DNA from: Agapanthus africanus
Taxonomy: Eukaryota > Streptophyta > Magnoliopsida > Asparagales > Amaryllidaceae
Direction of reading: 5' to 3'
Assembly (NCBI GenBank): GCA_030015575.1
Contig: CM057338.1
Span: 631,400,189 to 631,464,188, forward strand
Length of the DNA stretch: 64,000 nucleotides
Below, one piece after another: positions 59,938-64,000 of this stretch. The stretch's first letter is position 1; the number at the start of each line of letters is the position of its first letter. The position numbers and the translations under genes are program-made. Under the pieces are notes generated by a model, which saw only the letters and a program-made list of their open reading frames with translations, was not told the origin of the DNA and searched no databases.

Positions 59938-61094
59938 AACGCCCTTGTAATAACAGCTTTTTGAAAAGTGTTCCAACAACATCAAAATATGTTTGTTTAG
60001 CTTGCATTGATCCGAATCAATGCAGTCCCATCAATTGATCACACCAATAAAGAACGGAAATAATGATGTACGTATATACCACCCGCATTTGCCACTAGGT
60101 CTCGTCATCACCCGTTAGGTTACTTAACTAACGACAGAGCGGGGACTGGACTAGCGCAGATGCAAAACATATACAACATCTACTAGTATATATATCAATA
60201 TATATTATTCGATCAAGGCGTGATAAAATGCAAAATCACAGAAATGTAATAAGCAACATAGAACAATACAGATATCAGGGATCCCCGGGTTTCATAGAGC
60301 CGCTACTGAAACCCGACATTCCCCTGGTCATGTGGATAGCCTGTGCAATGAAATCCTAGACCCTTACGGGCGCGACAAGTTACCCGCCAAAACTTGAAGC
60401 GAGGAAGCCCCCTTCAACAACGTGAATGGACCACCCGACACTTTACGGAATCCGGTACTTGGGCACCCCTCCTTGGGTTAACCTGTACCCCCTACGGGTG
60501 CGGCGAATAGCCCGCCAATTCTAGAGTGAAGCCCCCTTCATCTCAACGCCATGAGATGCGAGCCCGTTGCCCTCTAGAACCCGGATATCCGTGCACCCCA
60601 CCTTGGTGTAATCCTAGTACAGAAAGTAAAATATACAACGGGTGCATCGACCTCAGCCCGGTCGTGCCCCAAAAGAATAATATACAAACAGGCAGTAACA
60701 GCAGTCCACATGTCGGACGCTCGCCCTGTAATATCAAATGTACATAAACAACCAAACTATACTACCATTGCATCCAGGCTATCCCCCACGACCAATCTAC
60801 AACATCACAGCACAACACAGAACATCAACGTGAATGTCTTGTTCGCAAATCCGTCTAAAAGGGCTATAGCAGTTAGACAGGATTTACCGATCGAATGACA
60901 TTCACGGTCGCAGATATAATGTAAATACTGTGAACTAACATGTTTAAAATTTTCGATCGATCAAATTTACCGAAGTGGGCCCCAAGCACTACTGTAGCAC
61001 TCAAAGAAAATCTGGGCCCAAAAAGAATATTCCAAAAAACCCATTTCGCAGTCTAAGACCCACTGAAAAAAATGGTGCAACAAAGACACATTAT

Positions 61095-61143
61095 GGCCGC
61101 GGAACCGTGGCCAATGCATGGGTTTGGCCGCGGTTCCGTGGTG
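61095..61143 (-). other. GC-rich leader hairpin of C1
   Basis: CGCGGAACCGTGGCCAA pairs with TTGGCCGCGGTTCCGTGG, with mismatches that become G-U pairs on one strand. It lies about 206 nt after the primer site. Confidence 0.75.
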
Positions 61144-61339
61144 TAACAGTGAAGTCATGCTACCAAATTTTTACAAAAGTCTTAGAAAACCCTGCACATA
61201 TTTCTGCAATGTACCAAATAATTTTTAGAGCAGAAAACAAAATCGACAGCAAGTGCACTTTTGAAATCGGGTTTTCGGAAAATCCGTTCGATCGAACTTG
61301 TAAACACGTTAGAGCAAGCTAGACTAGGTTAATGGCGTA

Positions 61340-61351
61340 GCTATGATACCA
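61340..61351 (-). promoter_or_regulatory. Primer-binding site of C1
   Basis: Reverse complement TGGTATCATAGC, one or two changes from the usual initiator-Met complement, adjacent to the LTR at 61353. Confidence 0.78.
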
Positions 61352-61352
61352 T

Positions 61353-62033
61353 TGTAAGTGCACGGCGGTGCCCCGGCCGTCAATCCGACGCCGGAAAGCG
61401 GAAACAAAACTTTTCTAAAAACTTTTGAACCAGCACCACCGCGCACTATAAACCCGGATCGGGCCATTAACCTAATCCCAGCAAACTAGAAAATGGGAAG
61501 AAAGCTATACCGAATGATCCGTGTCCTTCGGTCTTCGGCCTCTGTCCCGATCTCCTCGCGGAATCTCCGGTCTTCACCTCCTCGTCGGAAAGGGCACCAT
61601 ATTGCCGGGTTCTTTTACGGGCTCCCACCTCTGGACCGAGGCAACTCGGGCACGAAGTTGGCGAGTCGACGTGTCCAAGAATACTGTAGGCGAAGTGTAG
61701 GATGTTTTGTCTCTTGGGGTTTGAAGTTGCCATGATGATGGAGGAGAATGAAGAACTTTGGAGAGAGGTGAGAATTTTTTGAAGCAAGCCAAAAAAAAAG
61801 GAGATGAAGAAATTCCCACACACTAAAAATTGAATCTCTCTCTCTCTCTCTCTCATGAATGTGGCCGGCCCCTATCAAAATGGTGGAGAAAAAAGAATCA
61901 AATGCAAGAGAAGAAAAATGGTCACACCAATTACCAAATCAATCCCTTCAAATTCTAATCTAATCCTTTCTCATAAATGCAAAGGATAAGATGCATAAAG
62001 AATATAATGATGCTAGAACCATCATGATGCCTC
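61353..62033 (-). mobile_element. 5' LTR of C1, 3' part (minus), cut by A3
   Basis: Matches 53522-54200 closely and begins TGTAAGTGCACGG beside the primer site. It stops at 62033 where A3 inserted; GCCTC (62029-62033) should be one copy of the target duplication. The remaining LTR lies right of the window. Confidence 0.9.
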
Positions 62034-63467
62034 TGTTAGTGTATATGCCCTAAAGGCCATTACTGTATCATACTAGTATGTATATTACGTAATGGAAGCT
62101 TGGGATATTCACCTTGTATTGACAATCTTGCTCAAAATGGTAGTATGCTACTTGGTTTGTTTCTACTTCAATGTGTACATGTGTTTATTTTAGTATATCG
62201 CCTATACACATTAGTGGAGCCCTTAGGATCTTTGCTTGATTACCAGCGTTGTGATGGCGGTCACACTAGTGGGGCTGGGTAATCTATAAGCACATCCTTA
62301 TGCAGGTCCCTGGTCGCAGGACTATCGAGACAGGGCATCGATACTCCGGAGTAGACTAGCGCATGCGCTTCTCATCCCAGGGTGGGAGACGGTCTATCCC
62401 ACAGCCGTCGATACGTCGTACTTGAGATAGTATGCGGGTGCTCGTTGGGTTACGAGTACACTGGACAGGACTCGTCGGGAACTAAATAGTTGGTATTATG
62501 CCTATCATCAGTTATCAGTTCCCAGGTGACATGAGTACAGCTTAGTCCGCTGACTTGACACTGTCACTTCGCCTCGAGTGTGTTCCCACTGTACTTTGAT
62601 TACTACCCTACCACGGCTCAAAGGAGTCGCACGAACAGGTGGTAGTTGGGTACAGTCCCGAAGCACTTGGAGGCAGTGACGGTTAGACAGGATTCGTCTC
62701 TCCCAGTATTGGGGGTTGACATCGCGCTGTGTCTAGGAGAGCCATTACACGAGTAGTCCCTGGCCAGGGCAAACGAGATATACTGGTAGGCTTCCAGTGT
62801 TATCTCATGGTGTTTTGGGCTTCACTCCGACACGACTTGTACCGCTATTGGGGGACTGACGTTTACCGCCCCCTAGGCCCGCCATGCGATGTATCAGACG
62901 AACAGACCGGACTTTACGGAGAATGTCACATTCAGGCTCAGTAGAAGTTCAGATGGGTTTCGCCTCGTCAGTCTTCTTGTCGGCATCTACCTGGGGACCG
63001 TTACGCACAGCTAATGCCGCTTGCGGTCTTTGGTTAAACCCACTGCCAGCGTAGTGTCGAGTCTTTAGAGTCCCACACAGAAAGCTATTCACCTTTAGGC
63101 AAAAGAGTAGAGGTCGCATGGTTTTGCGACAGGTCGCATGGTTTTGCGACAGGGTTCAGTCACATCCGTGCACTTGTGCACGTTTAGTGTCCGGACAGTT
63201 TACACTAGCGGGCTTTGGTTTAAGCCAGATCCTAGTGTACGTATTGGGATTGGTTTTATCCAGTTTGCATCCGTGTTCCTCGGAAAGCGGATGCGGGTGT
63301 GTATGCACAGTTGACGGAGAGACAGAGGCAGAGGATTCTCATTAGGGTTGTTGACCGTTGACTGTTGACTATTGACTTTTTGCTCAACCCTAATGAGAAT
63401 ATGATATATATATATATATTTAGCAATAATATTAATTAAGTATTATAGTGACATGGTTGTTGGAGGG

Positions 63468-63525
63468 TTGACTTTGTTGACTTGTTGACTTTGTTGACCG
63501 GTTGACTAGGTTGGACTAGTTGACC
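63468..63525 (+). promoter_or_regulatory. Short W-box array in A3 LTR
   Basis: Six TTGACY motifs in 58 bp at the position of the eleven-motif array of A1; one further unit is mutated to TTGGACT. Confidence 0.6.
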
Positions 63526-63793
63526 ATCATCATCACAATGGTTGTCATTTTCATGCAAAGACTTTTTCTTGCTTGTTGTAATTTGCAAAATGAGTACACG
63601 GAAATGATATTGCCTTTGTCATGATATGAACCATCACATAATACTTGGTTGACATTATGGCTAATGATACTTTTGGTTTATGAGAGGGTGAAAGACAAAA
63701 GAGAGGCTCATTCTTGCTTGACCTTTCTCTCTCTTGTTTTTGAGCTCTCATGCTCTTGCTCTCACCCTCTTCCTCTTGCTCTCTCTTTTTTAG

Positions 63794-63838
63794 TCTATGG
63801 TTCACTTGTCTCATGTGTTGAGAAGCAAGAACCATAGA
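63794..63838 (+). other. LTR stem-loop in A3
   Basis: TCTATGGTTC pairs with GAACCATAGA; inside, TCTCA pairs with TGAGA around TGTGT. Same structure as A1 33680-33726. Confidence 0.62.
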
Positions 63839-64000
63839 GCAAAATCCCAACATACTCTTCTCTACTCATTCTAGCTCACAAGGCCTAGAAAGCCAAGTGA
63901 TCTAGTTTCTTCAAAGTCCGAAGAACAAGCCAAAGGTAGAAGCTTCCGGGTGGATCCATCTTCGACGCAAGGAGACGACGAGATCCGAACTCCGGGACGA

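Larger units (their letters stand above)
59044..61339 (-). mobile_element. Untranslated leader of C1 (minus)
   Basis: About 2.3 kb from the primer site to gag. Landmarks in element order: GC-rich hairpin (61143-61095), the CGTTAG/CTAACG hairpin (about 60140-60110), the duplicated block (59937-59689), the three stem-loops (59565-59354) and a CT-rich run before GCAGCGACCATG. Short frames at 59574-60007 are leader sequence. Confidence 0.82.
62034..64000 (+). mobile_element. Family A LTR (A3), truncated by window edge
   Basis: Starts TGTTAGTGTATATGCCC and follows the A1 LTR for 1967 of about 2180 bp. Many substitutions show it is older than A1. No polypurine tract precedes it, so it is a solo LTR or a 5' LTR. 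A TA run (63402-63419) sits where A1 has a shorter AT-rich segment and might act as a TATA region. Confidence 0.93.

Overview
The window reads as intergenic repeat DNA from a flowering plant with a repeat-rich genome. I found no host gene, tRNA or rRNA. Every stretch can be assigned to an LTR retrotransposon or its remnant, and the elements sit inside one another. Three related Ty1/copia families (called A, B and C here) resemble the Angela/BARE lineage: LTRs of about 2.1-2.2 kb starting TGTTAG/TGTTGG followed shortly by a TGCCCT motif, an initiator-Met tRNA type primer site (TGGTATCAGAGC), a 2-3 kb untranslated leader, and a gag-PR-IN-RT-RH order. A fourth family (G) has 4-4.7 kb LTRs running TGTAAC...GTGACA and looks like a Ty3/gypsy chromovirus. 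The exact species cannot be read from the sequence.

Layout, left to right. 1-1890: family A LTR, minus (A2), inside a family C-like LTR, plus (C2, 1891-2435), inside the leader of B5 (minus; leader 2436-3063, LTR 3077-5284). B5 sits in the leader of B4 (minus). That leader is split again by a 4.67 kb family G solo LTR (G1, 6503-8558 and 18954-21575, target duplication GGTCC). G1 contains the complete but coding-defective copia element B1 (8559-18953, duplication TATAT). B4 ends with its 5' LTR at 22252-24450 and is inserted in the reverse transcriptase gene of B3 (plus). B3 coding sequence (24451-25115 and 46028-46970) is split again by B2 (25116-46027, duplication GCAAT), which carries the youngest and most complete element, A1 (31910-42334, duplication CATGC). 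B3 ends in a deleted LTR (46985-48262) that lies in the 3' part of a family G LTR (48263-49837). A 561 bp spacer with a polypurine tract leads to a second G LTR (50399-52888). That one is broken by a minus G LTR (G3, 52889-53521), which is broken by copia element C1 (minus, 53522 to beyond the window), whose 5' LTR is broken by a third A LTR (A3, 62034-64000).

A1 has identical-length 2182 bp LTRs with about five differences by eye and a polyprotein frame open from gag to RNase H except for one amber codon in gag. B1 and B2 share a deleted gag and frameshifted pol, yet B1 LTRs differ at only about 14 of 2214 positions. That pattern fits mobilisation in trans by an autonomous relative such as B3 or A1. 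The most interesting material is in the non-coding leaders. A GC-rich hairpin lies about 200 nt after the primer site in six elements. A cassette of three stem-loops further down changes sequence between families while keeping its pairing. Both look like selected RNA structure (packaging, dimerisation or translation control) and deserve a covariation test.
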